Made by a program: the position numbers and the translations under genes
Assembly: GCA_019633425.1 (NCBI GenBank)
Contig: WSUB01000074.1
Location: forward strand, 831 to 64,830
Length of the DNA stretch: 64,000 nt
Origin: Tulasnella sp. 424
Taxonomy: Eukaryota; Basidiomycota; Agaricomycetes; Cantharellales; Tulasnellaceae
Direction: 5' to 3'
The notes under the pieces: model-generated
Databases searched by the model: none
Told to the model about the DNA's origin: nothing
The model's input: only the letters and a program-made list of their open reading frames with translations
Shown here: positions 51,311 to 62,718 of the stretch, piece by piece
Layout of the letters: each line of letters starts with the position of its first letter
Numbering within the stretch: position 1 is the stretch's first letter

Positions 51311-52482
51311 AAGACTTAGACCTATGGTTCTACATGATATTGTTGACAGACTTCAGCGGAACAGAGACTTATCATTTCCTCCGCATACTCGCAGAACGCG
51401 ACTGGAGGCCCGCGATGCCATGAAGGCAGATTAACTGCCTTTATTTGAGATTTTTACATATTAAAGTTTAACCGAAGCAGAAACGAACTATCAAACGAAC
51501 TGCCTCAAAACTCTTCTAAGGCCTGAGGCTTCTATGAGCCAACGGTTCCGAGTGAAAAACTAGTACAAAATGCCCTTAAAGTACCCAATAGGCTTTGTGG
51601 GCACTTGATTCGGCAGGATTCCTTGCGCATACAAATCACAGCTAGTGTAATCCGAAGAGAGTTGTAATCAGCGTGACGTCATCGATCGAGGGAGTTGCCG
51701 AAACGGGCACGTAGTCTTTGCGTAGATGAAAACTACTCACGGGAATTATACCATACATGGCAATATCGTCAGATAGGATCGCAATTCTATAACTGGAAAT
51801 AGAAGCAAAATGAAATTTCAGAAGACGAGTAGTCGGAAACTGCTCACACAAGAACCAGTTCGATGCCGGTTTGGTTCGGGTCTTGAACCAGTTCGGCTGC
51901 ACAGGAATGTCGGTTCGCAGAAACCAAGCCGAGCCAGAACCGGCTCTAGGTCGGTTTCCGACGAACCGGCGGCACCACTGCTGACAAGCACAATGCAAAA
52001 ACAGCTCTCCGCCCCGCACTCTTCTGGCTGTTGTGACGCGCGTTCAGCGTTGTCTAAACGCGTCGACTTGTTTGAGTTAAACGTAGTGGGATAAAAGTCG
52101 GCATGAGCACCTCTATCGGGTGCTATGGAAGAAAAACTTGGCAATGGCAAACCCGTTGTCCGAACGGCAAAGCTGAAAGGAAGGCCGGCGAAGCGAATCG
52201 CGACATGGGAATGCGTCTCACGGACGGCTCCCCAACGCCGCTTGAGACCCCAATTCTCTTAAATGTTACTGTATTCCCTTCTTCTTTCGAAGTACTTCTA
52301 TAGGGTTTCCGCCACTTTCAGATCCAGGAAAGGAATGCTTGGCGAATTTGCGCACACCTCTTCTGGCGACAAATCCCCGCAAAGTGCCGCCACTCTGCTG
52401 GGCAACCGGCGGCATATAAGTCCTCTATGTTCAGAAGGCGGCCTCTGTTCAAGCCTCAGCCGAACCCGCCTCGCCGAGTATC
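51311..52482. other. Spacer with a TTCGG/AACCGG-rich stretch and the SSP8 promoter
   Basis: 51850-51975 holds many copies of GGTTCGG, GAACC and ACCGG in both orientations. From about 51990 the block matches the SSP6 promoter. No gene seen. Confidence 0.5.
52415..52420 (+). promoter_or_regulatory. TATA-like box of SSP8
   Basis: TATAAG, 68 bases before the ATG, in the same context as SSP6. Confidence 0.55.
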
Positions 52483-53235
52483 ATGAAGCTTTCCATCGCC
52501 CTCGTCTCCTCTGTTTTCACCCTGACGTCTCTCGTCAATGCGGTCCCGATTACTGGTGTCGCATGTCCTGCAGTCATACCGCCTACTCCCCCTGTCACGG
52601 TATGTTCTATCGAGCGCTACATTTATCTAATCGTCTCAATGACATGGCTTTGTTCAGGCATCTACCAATGGAACGGCTGTCTACGGCCTACAGCTCAGCG
52701 ACCAAGGCGGTCAGTCGTCTAACCCAATTGATCCGCGGCTCTACTGACACCCCGACTTTGTGCCCTCAGGTATTGCAACTCTTACCCAAGCCGGTCTCCA
52801 CTCCGGATGGAGCTTTGGTAATGGTGGCCTGGGATTCCCTTGGTGCCCGACGTCAACCTGGCTCAACATCGTCGATTCGACTCACCCTTGGAAGCCTCTC
52901 GTTTGGGGCGGATCCCAGGGCACGAGCACTTGGAAGGCAGACTACAGCTCATACCTTACAGCGACCGCGACCGCGACCTACGCCGAGACCGGTGACTTCC
53001 TCGCATGCCAGCCGCTGACCACCACCGCTAGTAGTCCCACGTGGACTCTATTCCTCTTGACCGGTGGTGCCCTCCCCACCGCATCTGACGAGACCCTGTC
53101 AGCAGTTAACGTCTCGAGCTGCGTCAAGACCACACTTTACATTGGAGCTGTAGGTCTCGTCTCACCGAGTTTACACACCGGTACTGACATCTGTTTCGGA
53201 AGGGGTGGACGTCGATCGGCTCTTCTCCTATTTGA
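52483..53235 (+). CDS. Small secreted protein SSP8 (GWNF family, class I)
   Basis: Exons 52483-52599, 52658-52709, 52770-53149, 53203-53235; 193 aa. Signal peptide MKLSIALVSSVFTLTSLVNA. Cysteines: VACPAV, PWCPT, FLACQP, SSCVKTT. Core: GWSFGNGGLGFPWCPTS, HPWKPLVWGG, TSTWKADY, LFLLTGGALPT. Exon 3 is four codons shorter than in SSP6 without loss of frame. Very close to SSP6, including the promoter. Function unknown. Confidence 0.82.
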
Positions 53236-53561
53236 AAACAAGCTGTATTACGAATTTACATTTACCACTCTATGTGCTACTGTCGATAGACTTAAGCGCA
53301 ATAGAGACTTGTCACTTACCCCCCTTGGCGCCTTGAGTGTATACAAGTTGAATTTCGCGAGCATGAGCAATAATCGGTCAAATGCGTGGCGAGAACGATG
53401 ATGTGGCCGCTGCTTCGTCAATTTCGAATGCTTAAGGGAGTTCATAGGCCTCTAGTTTTTACTGTGGCAGGAAGCGAATTCATCTCGGTGTAATACGCCA
53501 AATCAAACATTTAGAACACAACATGATGATTAGGCTTGGGTTACATGCTGCAAGTCGTTGC
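53236..53561. other. Spacer between SSP8 and SSP9 (convergent)
   Basis: 326 bases of 3' flank from both genes. It resembles the SSP6 3' flank at 50339-50700. No gene seen. Confidence 0.45.
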
Positions 53562-54339
53562 CTAAGAAACTACAGAGCTAGTGTCGGAGCCAATATGCAA
53601 CTTGGTCTTCACGCAAGACGACACATCGATATCGACCAAAGTATCGTCCGCTGCAGTGGGCAAGGCGACAGTGGAATCGGTCAAGAGGAACACGACCATC
53701 TCCGGAGCGAAGGTCGGGTAGTTGTGCGAGCAAGCCAAGAATGTAGAGGTCTGACTGTACGTCGCAGTCTTTTTGGCCGTAAGGTCCGAGTCGAATCCAG
53801 CCTTCCAGGTAGTGGTAACCTGACTGCTACCCCAGACGCTTCAAGAAGACCATAGGGTTAGCGCGACCCTCGGCGAAAGTGGAGTATTATCAACGTACAG
53901 TCTCTTCCAAGGGTGGGGCCCTGGCACAATGTTAAGCCATTGGCCAGTGCACCATTGAGGAGAACCTAACCCGCCGTTGGAGAAATTCCAACCTTGGGTC
54001 AAACCCCCGAGCTGAAGAATGGCCTGGTTACCTTAAGAGGACAAATAAAAGTTAGCGATCCGACCACGTGACTCAGGTAATCAGATCACGCTCACCAACA
54101 CTGCCAGTCAATTTCAGGTTTCCGGCACCGGGGGCCTAGTGGATGACGGTAGAGATCAGGTACCGGAATGGAAGTCCACGAACTCGACTTACAACAATCG
54201 GGGGGCCGGTTTGCACAACCTGGATGCAGAAGGTTTCGTCGGCTTCCGCAGCGGTGGTAGTGGTGGAAGGCGCGGGGGCTGCTCCGATGAGACCGGAGAG
54301 TGCGAGGAGGACGGAAACGCAGGACAAAGAGGCCTTCAT
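53562..54339 (-). CDS. Small secreted protein SSP9 (GWNF family, class II)
   Basis: Exons 54193-54339, 54096-54135, 53899-54031, 53562-53838; 198 aa. Signal peptide MKASLSCVSVLLALSGLIGA, then a Thr/Ala-rich linker. Cysteines: TFCIQV, QWCTG, FLACSH, SSCVKTK. Core: GWNFSNGGLG, WLNIVPG, HPWKRLVWGS, TTTWKAG, FLLTDS. Intron 3 (GTACGT...GCTAAC...CTTGAAG) interrupts KRL/VW as in the other minus-strand members. The intron-3 sequence and the SSP3-like 3' end are also seen broken near 46.9 kb. Function unknown. Confidence 0.8.
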
Positions 54340-55595
54340 GACTTTAGAGATATCGGTGGACGAACGAAGCGGCTTAAGGTTGGGGATTGTCGCTGGTTAG
54401 ACCCAAAGCTTAGTTGCACCGAGGCGTATATATAGCACAGAAGAAGCTCCACGCCAAGACCATGGTAAACCCTCGTGCCCCCGAAGAATTCCCAAATAAC
54501 GGAACCCTCCCACGCAAGGTCCGCCTCAACGGCGCAGAAAGTTTCGGGGTAGCGGCCACCGTTCGAAATCAATCCCGGTGCCTTGGCGTGTCGGAAAAAT
54601 CAGATTCCTTTGAAGTTTGGCAAGACATCATGCAGGATTCGCGAACCAGAACAGAAAAATGGCTCCATTAAGAATCAGTAGAAGGAGGATAAACTTTCAA
54701 GGACTCGGCAAGGGAACTGGGAAAAGACTCGCGCTTGTCGAATGCGGGGGGATCAGGTGTCGGGTTCGGCTCGTGAAACAGGATCGAGGTGTCGAGGATC
54801 ACAGCGGTGCACTGTATCATGTTCCCAAGATAGCACGTAAATCATTATTCACGGATCAAGGAGAGTGGTGTGATGAAAGACTTGATCACCTGTGGGGGTG
54901 TTTGCGGTCAAGGGATGTTACGGCGGGGCCCGGGATCAGTACCCAACAAACACTTGCAACCATTCTCAGGGCGCCATCGAAGGGCGGACCGCAGTATCCC
55001 GTTCGACTTCTCTTCCATGTCTTTCCCTCTGCCTGGGACATAAAAGTCATCGGGATAGCTACACCGGAACTTGCCAAGCAATGGAGTTGACAGAGCCGGC
55101 ATCATCGTCATTGCGGCGTCGGGAGGAAGCTACCATTCTTTTGCCGAACGCTGTGGCCTCTGAATTCTCGGAACAGACGGCCAACGTCTTATCTCTTAAG
55201 GACTTCGGGAGTCAACCCTAAAGCTTCTCACTTTCCCGAGTTACTCATTCTTTACCCCTTCTAGTCGAACGGCGAGGGCACCCCAAAGCCATCCTCCGAA
55301 TGTGTAGCACACGGCCGAGCGAAAAGAAAAAAATTGTGATGATGAATCAAAGAAGAACTAAACCAAGAGAAACAATGCTTTCAAAAAACGAGAGTTACGT
55401 GGCCCAAGCAAGTCAAAGCTACTGTGAAGGGGATATCAAAAAAGTGAACACGGAAGTGAGTAATTGGAAATGCGAGAATGACTTTGGTGAACCAAGCTGG
55501 AGAACGATGAATGCAACCGAGAAGATCAGAAAGAAAGTTGACAGAAGCTGGAAGATATTCGTGAAAATGGAAAGCGTGATAATCGTTACTGTTCG
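54340..55595. other. Intergenic: SSP9 promoter and RRM4 3' flank
   Basis: CGGTATATATAG-type TATA sequence lies near 54425 (as GTATATATAGC on the plus strand), 85-90 bases upstream of SSP9. 54617-55090 has an open frame of 157 codons without an ATG or family resemblance. No supported gene. Confidence 0.5.
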
Positions 55596-58500
55596 TTACT
55601 TGGCAGCAGTGGCAGCAGCGGCTTGCTGGACCTTCTCCTTCAACACAGAGGGGTAGCTGTTCATGAGGTGCGTCAAAGCGCGCAGATCCTCGGTGTCGAG
55701 AAGATGAATGGTAATCTTGGCCTAAATCAAAATGATGATTTGTCAGTCATGCTGGATAATGTGGAGGGTAGTCAAAGTCCCTTACGTTGCGGATCCCGAA
55801 AGCCTTGACAGCCTTGAATCTAATGGGTCACAAAGTATACATCAATCAGCGGGGCGCCGACAACATATCAGCGGGAATATGCAACGCACAGTTTGGTACC
55901 GACAACCTGCTTCTTCTGCTGTTCGGATTGTCCGTTGAGACTGTCGATGAACTCGTCTGTGGTCTTGACAACCTCGGGGTCGGCCTTTGCGAGGGGCAAT
56001 CCAGTGGCGTTTGGCGAGTTGGCCAACTTGATGATCTCCGTTGCTGGAAGGCGAGCCAGGGATGCGAGTGTATGGACAACGGCTGGAGTGATCGCTGGAG
56101 TTCCAGGGACCTCGGGGGTGGCTGCTGCCGAAGTGCCGTGCAGGCTGATTGCGGACGTCTGAGGAGACATGATGGCCGATCCGAGGCCTTGCGTGCTCTT
56201 GGCCGGAGTGGTGGGGGCAGCCGTAAGAGCGGTCGATACAGACTGTGCCTCAGCCTCATCATCAGCTTCCAACACGACCTTGGCCTCTGCGACCTTGTTC
56301 TTCAAGTACTCGGGGTTGAACAGGCACATGGCCCTCTCCTTCTTGGACAATGACATCAAGAGATTTGTAATCTCAGCTGCGTTGGATCCGTCCACGCGAC
56401 TGACGGCGGCAAGGAGCTTGTCCTTCTCTGAGCCGAGAAGTAGAGAGCCCGATGGGGATGACGTGCGTGGAGGATCGGAAAGAGACCCCGTGGCGGAAAG
56501 AGGCGTGGATGGGTGCTCGGGAGCAGATGCTGGAGGTGCAGGTGTGCTTGACAGGGAGGCTGGATCGAGGAGCTGTGATGCTTCGGGGGCGATTGGTTGA
56601 GGAGCAGCCGGTACAGGAGACTCGAGAGTAGTTTCCCCTTGGGCGGGAGGTGCAGGCTGAGCAGATGTGAGTTTCTCTACTTGTTCCTTCAAGATCTCGT
56701 TGTTGTGGATCGCCTCAACCACGTCGGAGAGGGCAAGGTTGGACAAGGATTCGACAATGCTGGCCAAGTCGGTAGGAGGGACGATGTCGAGGCTCTTGAT
56801 TTGTCTGGTGAGCTCTCCGGTAAGGACGTCCTTGCGGACCACCGGAGACAAGGCGGAAAGTTCTTCGTGTTGATAGCCCATACCGAGCGTCCCGGCGAGA
56901 GCGGCCTGCAATTGGGTCCGACATCATTAGACGCGGAAAGCCTAGTAATCAGGATATGACACACCTGATAATACGACCCAGAACTCCTTCGGACACGCTC
57001 CATGCCAGGTGACTGGGTTTCACCGGGGTCGCTGGGAGAAGGACTTCCAGTGGTACTTCTGGGATGAGGGTTCCTGCCTCCGGTGGAGTATCGGGTGGCC
57101 AACTTCTCTTGCCTCAATTGCTTAGGTTCGTGCAGTCGGACAATGATAGGCTTGGTCCCCAAGGTAGTGCCATTCATAGCACTTAGAGCGCTTGAGGCTG
57201 GGGAATAGAATGCCAAGTTAGTAGATAGTACAGTCGAAACTAGAAGGGCGCTAACCTTGGTCAGGAGTTTGGTAGGATACAAAGCCAAAGCCTCGGCTCT
57301 GGCCGGTTTCGGTACGCATAACCCGGGCACTAGGGGTCGAATAAAGTGAGCGCTGTGAAGGCCAACGGCTAACAGTTCAAGTACCTGACGATGTGACCGA
57401 ACTACAAGAGGAGAATTAGCGTTGCGGTCTGTGCTCGGTTCAAACTGTGACTTACCCGACGGAAGGTGGTAAATAGCTCGTTCGAGTCGATGTTAGGATC
57501 CAGGTTCTGATCACGGTGGTCAGGCTCGTCAATTTGTCAAACTGAGGTATGCGCCATACCTTGATGAAGAGGTTGCAAGGGTCGATCAGACCGCTGTGGC
57601 TACCCGACCCGGGGCCAAAAGGAGGGGCGTATTGGACCTGCTGACCTGGACCTGGCCGTCGCGCGGTCAGTATTAGTGGACGATCTTAGCGATTAGCAAC
57701 CCACCATGCACGAAGGAACCGTTGGCAGATGGAGGCGAGCGAGGGAAAGGAGGAGAGCCGTTCTGAGGGGAGTACTGTAGTAAGGGAGGGGGGCATGTTA
57801 GTAAAAAGGAGGGTTAACGCTAGGCAGTCACACATGAACATGGAAAAGTAAGGAAAAAGTGGAGGTAATGAACAAGCGACTGACAAAAGGTGCATGAGGA
57901 GGGGTGTAAGGAAGCGAAAATGGAGAATAGTTTGAGGGCGACCCATGACTCGACGAACGAGAATGGTTGCCGAGGTTCGGCGGGGTAGAGAACATTGGAT
58001 TGAAGGGCGAGTGGTGAGGACCAATGTTCTGCAGGTGCCTCTGCGGAGTCATCGGTGGGGTAGGCTGGAGTTGCTGTGGAGGTGTATTCCCCGTCATCTG
58101 CCCATACGTGTTCGGCTGTTGCGGCTGCTGTTGTTGATTCATCCCATACATGTCGGTCGACTGGGTGTGTTGGGATTGGTGTTGGAAGGGGTATTGGGAT
58201 AGTTGTTGCTGGGCGCCCAGGTTTGGGGAATGATTCGGCGAGTGATGTTGAGGGGGCAGAGGGGCGTAGCCGTTCGGAGGAGGCGAGGATAGTGACAAAA
58301 TGTTTGATAAAGGTTGGGGGGTGACGGGTGGTGGGATGGCAAACAAATGGGGAGGGAAGAAATGGGATGGCTGGCTCACATTTTGGGGTGGCGTCGGCTG
58401 CTGCTGCTGCTGTTGTTGATACATAAGACTAGCTGGGACGAAGGGTGGAGCATTGGCACTAAAGTCGGTGTGCGCTCCAGGCGCCCGACGCGGCTGGTAG

Positions 58501-59387
58501 ACCTGAATGGAGCTATCAGGTTGTTGAGGATAATAGGGGGGTAGAGTCAGCATAGAGGCCATAGTAGTTGTGAGGGGGATTGAAGATCGAAGAGGGAGAT
58601 GGACGCGTTTTTGAGGGATAAGAGGGAGGCTGGGGGGAAGTGGACGCACATGTTTTGGTCGCCGACTTCAGCACAATGCTTTCGGGGCAAAAAATCGGAT
58701 CAGGGTCCTCTTCACTCAGCCACGCCCCGAACACGCCTACCATGGCCTCTTCAGCACGACGAGCGTCGTCTTCACTCCAAAACTCCACAACACCAATATC
58801 TGGTCCAAATCCGGCCTCACTGCGAACATTAGCAAGCGGCCCGAACGGCCGGAAAAGATCATAAAGTTCCGCGTCGGTAATACCAGATGGAAGCTGCTTG
58901 ACAAGGCGCGGCAATGCAGATGGAGGTGGTAAAGAAGTAGGTGGCTGGGTCGGCGGGAACGGTGAAAGAACAATGTTGCAAGTCGGCGCGTCTGCGGGGA
59001 GAGGTCGATTTTGCAATGTTGCCAGAGCCTTTTCCGCTGCAAATTGGATACTCGAAGTTCAGTTTCCGGCAAAATTTGCACTTTAAGTGGCTTTCGGAGC
59101 GACGTACCTGCCTCGAGAGCCTTGAACTCAATGTAACCTGGCGTGGAGTCGGGCGGTAAGGACTCGGCTGGAGAAGCAAGCGAGAAAACGAGTAAGAACA
59201 ACGTACCTGGAAGGAATCTGCCTTCGCCATCGACCTGAAGCATGGGCCGGAAAGGCGTGCAGTATCGGAACAAGTCTCCGAGGTGCTCCTTTGAGATGCC
59301 ACCTGCTAGTCCTGAGACATAGAGCTTTGGTTCTCGCAAGTAAGGATGAGGAACGGGTTCATCATATGCCGAGTAGTTGGCAGCCAT
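55596..59387 (-). CDS. RRM4: Rrm4-like endosomal mRNA transport protein (three RRMs, MLLE domains)
   Basis: Fourteen exons: 59207-59387, 59108-59137, 58741-59036, 58650-58678, 57885-58512, 57705-57774, 57560-57651, 57456-57506, 57385-57401, 57256-57329, 56965-57197, 55890-56905, 55786-55819, 55596-55721; 958 aa. RRM1 starts at about residue 21 (KLYVSGLAGG), RRM2 about 105-185 (RLVKQLPSGI), then a Gln/Pro-rich spacer, RRM3 from about 437 (NLFIKNLDPNI, SRGFGFVSY). The C terminus has PABC/MLLE repeats: two atypical ones (near LTRQIKSLD and DKLLAAVSRV) and a last canonical-like one (KLFKAVKAFG, THLMNSYPSVLKEKV). This is the plan of Ustilago Rrm4, which carries mRNAs on moving endosomes in hyphae. 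Exon 9 has only 17 nt; the acceptor of exon 2 has an alternative. Confidence 0.85.
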
Positions 59388-59991
59388 TGGTTAGCTGTGG
59401 AATGAGTTCTTTGGTATCAGAAATCGTTGGAAATTTGCGTTGTGTTGCAAGTGTGGGACTGGAAAGCGATGAAGTCGTGTTTGAGGGCTGCTGCAGCGAG
59501 GCGCGCACGAGGCAGGCAGCGAGGTCGTACCGGAGGTTCGTTAGTAAATTTGACGCGATTCAAGGGCGCTTGTGGATATCCAGAGGCTTGCGTTGAGGGT
59601 AATCGTGGCCTACGAGTAGCACTCGGGCGAGAATCGTAGCTGAAAGGGTGACTGGGACGGTCGGTAGAGGGAAAGGGCAGCAGTCAGGATTCAAATTTTC
59701 TACTTTCACACTGGGTTGGGTTTTGCCTTCTCCCTTTCAGCGTTTCACCTTCCATCAGGGAAAAGACTCGTCACAAAAAATTGTATAATGACCGCGTTTA
59801 AACAGGCAGCCGGGCACCAAGAACACGCTTCAACAATGAAACTCATCTCATTTCTGCCTGCCCGATCTCGTCCTCGTCCGTCAACTTCGCACCGCGTGTC
59901 TCCCGTCCAATGTGATTAGTGTTTTCGGTCCACAAGTCGTCCTGCGTATCCATTGTATCTAAAAGGCGATGCCAGATTAGATATGACGGCA
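59388..59991. other. RRM4 promoter region and TSR3 3' flank
   Basis: 604 bases with no supported gene. Confidence 0.5.
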
Positions 59992-61041
59992 TCAACCATA
60001 AAGGCGAGACTCGCCTCCGCGTTGCCTAGATGCCGCATGTGCTGCCTCCATTTCGGCAATGATTGCTTCCTGCATCTGTATAACGTCTTCTGAAGTCTGA
60101 CACGTTCGGTATCTTTTTATCAGATCCCTGCAGAATAAAGTGAACCCGTAAGGCTATCCGTGGCCAGACCAGATTGAACTAAGCCGCCTTACCCGTTCAC
60201 GGACCAGAAAGTGTGACCCCAGGAGAATTTCTCCAAAAGGTGCTCTGCAACGTTGTCGTAACCAACGATATAAAATGCTGCCGCCAGTGCTTCGACACAA
60301 TTCAGCCTCCAAGGTTTACCGTAATTGACTGGGTTGGTTGCGATCAAATATGGTACTGGGCATAGCAGCGTCAGACCGAATGGCAGAGCAAGCGACTCTT
60401 TTACATACATAGCCGTTCATTTGGAGATCGTATTTTGGCGAAGGGAACTTCGTCCAACCGCGCCCAAGAGCATTCGACCACCGCCACACCACCTTCGTCC
60501 ACTATTGCCCGGTCAGCTGGGCAGACAGGGGCCGTCCCTTTAGGGCTATTACGATGATTTGCGCCATGAGATAGATGGACGACAGTGAAACGCAGTGCTC
60601 GAACGTTACCACAATCCCCCTGAATCGTTGACCAACCCTGAGGTCCTTAATCAGACCCAATCTGGACAACTTCTTCCCGCTACATCGTTTAGGATCGCAA
60701 TGATCAAAATCCTGACCAAATGAGTCGCACAAGGCGTCAACTGTGCTGGATCAACGCCTTTTCAGGGAAAGCTGACTGACCCACATCGCCACTGGGACAG
60801 GGATGGGCTCTACAGCAAGGGAAGCTTAATAACTTTTAGACCAATGCCCGTTAGCCTCACCTTCTTCATCACTAGATTCTCCGTCCTCCGAACCTTTCGC
60901 GAGCCTTTCGTCGTCGATAGCAGAGTCTGGTCGACTCATATCGTCCAAAAGTCTGTCCATTCGGTTTCTCCCTGTGGACCTCCCCCTCCCTCTAGAGCCC
61001 CTACCTCTATTTCCAGAGCTTTGCGGAGGTCTACGCCCCAT
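59992..61041 (-). CDS. TSR3: 18S rRNA aminocarboxypropyltransferase Tsr3
   Basis: Exons 60861-61041, 60781-60809, 60605-60711, 60409-60545, 60193-60355, 59992-60127; 250 aa. The N terminus is Arg/Gly-rich (RGRGSRGRGR) and acidic after it. The RLI-like N-terminal motif reads PVAMWDFDHCDPKRCSGKKL, and the core has VVECSWARLDEVPF and TNPVNYGKPWRLNCVEALAA, both diagnostic for Tsr3. The enzyme adds the acp group from SAM to the hypermodified pseudouridine (m1acp3Psi) of 18S rRNA, late in cytoplasmic 40S maturation. It is divergent from mL41. Confidence 0.92.
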
Positions 61042-61198
61042 TTTAGGTGTTCAAACGTATGTGTGGAGAGGGTGGATACAATGCCAGTGGCGTTGCTGGG
61101 AATTAGTTCCTGAGCAAACAACTTCAATTGCTGACAAAGCGTTATTCGACTTCACGATCCATTTTCGAGCGCACACTGAACCCACTTCGTTTCAACCC
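61042..61198. promoter_or_regulatory. Divergent promoter of TSR3 and mL41
   Basis: 157 bases between start codons; no TATA box seen. Confidence 0.6.
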
Positions 61199-61677
61199 AT
61201 GTTTCCGTCAAGATCATTATTCAGCAAGGCGTCACGCCTCCCGCTAACATCAAAAAGAGGAAACAAAGACTATTACAAGGGTAAGCTTCGAATGTCTTTG
61301 CGCGTCAATTCACCGTCGATTGATGGAGTTTCTCGATAGGTACCGGAGCGGCCCAACTACCAGGTGGTCATCGTACCGGCGCACCAGGAAAGCATGTCGT
61401 TAGGGGCAAGGCAAAGTATCGTCTGATAGACGAAAAGGTTCGGTACTTTGTTGCCCCCAGCATCGAAGACATCGTCAATTCTCCGGTATGTTATTCTCTC
61501 CCTCGCCCCGGCCTTTCCCAAGCACTAATTATTTTCTCCCATAAGCTCAAACCATACGTTCACGTCTCGACTCAGATGTCCAATAAGGCGGCTGTGTATG
61601 GAAAATTGCCCCAAGGTGGCCTAAATGGACAGCACTACCTGAAGATCGCCCAAGACTCCTCACTGCTAGAGCAGTAA
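61199..61677 (+). CDS. MRPL27: Mitochondrial large-subunit ribosomal protein mL41
   Basis: Exons 61199-61280, 61340-61485, 61546-61677; 119 aa. The basic N terminus (MFPSRSLFSKASRLPLTSKR) suits mitochondrial import. LTSKRGNKDYYKGTGAA and KVRYFVAPSIEDI....LKPYV are the conserved mL41 features. It is a structural component of the mitoribosomal large subunit. The stop is directly followed by a second in-frame-adjacent TGA. Introns are 59 and 60 nt. Confidence 0.85.
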
Positions 61678-61838
61678 TGATGCCGACCGTTATGTCATGA
61701 TTGATAATTTATTCCATGTTTCGATCAAACTTTCTCCTCGTTCTGCGCGTCGCCCTCAGCTTCGGCCCAAATCCGAGCCACCGCCAACCAGTTCAGACCC
61801 ATTAGATTCACAACTGACATTTATACAAGCATCATGTT

Positions 61839-62718
61839 CTAAGCAGTACTTGCGTAAGGAAGGGGCTCGATATAAATCTTAGTTTCCACGCATTCCACGA
61901 TCTGCGCGCCATCGTCCGTCTCAGATGGGTAACCACCGAGGCCAGTTTGGAGGTATAAAGCCCACTTGTTTGCGACTGGATATGCCGTAGTGACTGGTCC
62001 CGAGCCGGTGCTGGAAGTTGGAGTGGTTGCGTTGGAACTTACAGGAGTAGGGACTGGGCCTGAGCTGGTAGCGACCTGGGGAGTCTGCAAAAGCTTGCAA
62101 GCGACGAATCGGTCCGTCTGGAAATAGTACGGTGTTGCTGCTGCGGTGAGATTTTGGCCATATCCAGCGATCCAGTTTGTAGAGACCTGGGTGAGAGACC
62201 AAGACCTATCGAGCAGGTGCGGTGCCACGTCCGTCAGAGAGTCACTCGGTAGGGTAGATATAACCTACAATGGCTTGAGCACCGATGTGCTATTTCCAAT
62301 ATTCAGCCAGTAGTAGCGACAAGCATCGAACGCGCCGAATCCTCCATTAGTGAATTTCCAGGTTTGCTTGTAGCCGTTCGTCGTCAGTAGGGCAGAGCCA
62401 TCTGCCAGGGTGGACGTTGGTGAAAAGTCAAATACGTATGGTCAGGAGTACGTACTGTTGGTGGTCAAGAATGCGCTGTTAGTCAGTTCCAGTCCGGCTG
62501 GCTGGGATGGCGGTCCCGACGTAGCCTAGCGAAGCTCGAGCGTTAGGCAGGTTTCGACATGACAGGCTTTGACCGAGACATACCACGGCGGGGGATCCGA
62601 GTGGAATTACCTGACAGATCGGAGGGATAGCGCTAGTCTGAGGAGCGGGAGCTGGGACGGCTCCCGTGAGGGTAGCAGCGAGGAAAGTGGTAAGAGCGAA
62701 TGTAACTGAGTGGAGCAT
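61839..62718 (-). CDS. Small secreted protein SSP12 (GWNF family, class II, with Ser/Thr/Pro insert)
   Basis: Exons 62584-62718, 62456-62525, 62269-62401, 61839-62205; 234 aa, the longest member. Signal peptide MLHSVTFALTTFLAATLTGA. Cysteines: PICQV, DACRYY, FVACKL, VECVETK. The core is degenerate (TWKFTNGGFG, YWLNIGN, KPLSWSL, WIAGY) but exon count and phases match SSP9-SSP11. Between FVACKL and WALYLQT lies an extra Ser/Thr/Pro-rich segment of about 35 residues, which could be O-glycosylated. It lies 8 kb from the rest of the cluster, next to mL41. Function unknown. Confidence 0.78.

Noticed and set aside
54617..55090. 157-codon plus-strand frame between SSP9 and RRM4
   Set aside because: No ATG at its beginning, no recognisable domain, no neighbour or repeat copy that supports coding.
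55300..55656. 118-codon plus-strand frame
   Set aside because: Lies over the 3' flank and last exon of RRM4 on the other strand; Lys-rich AT-biased sequence typical of an untranslated region.
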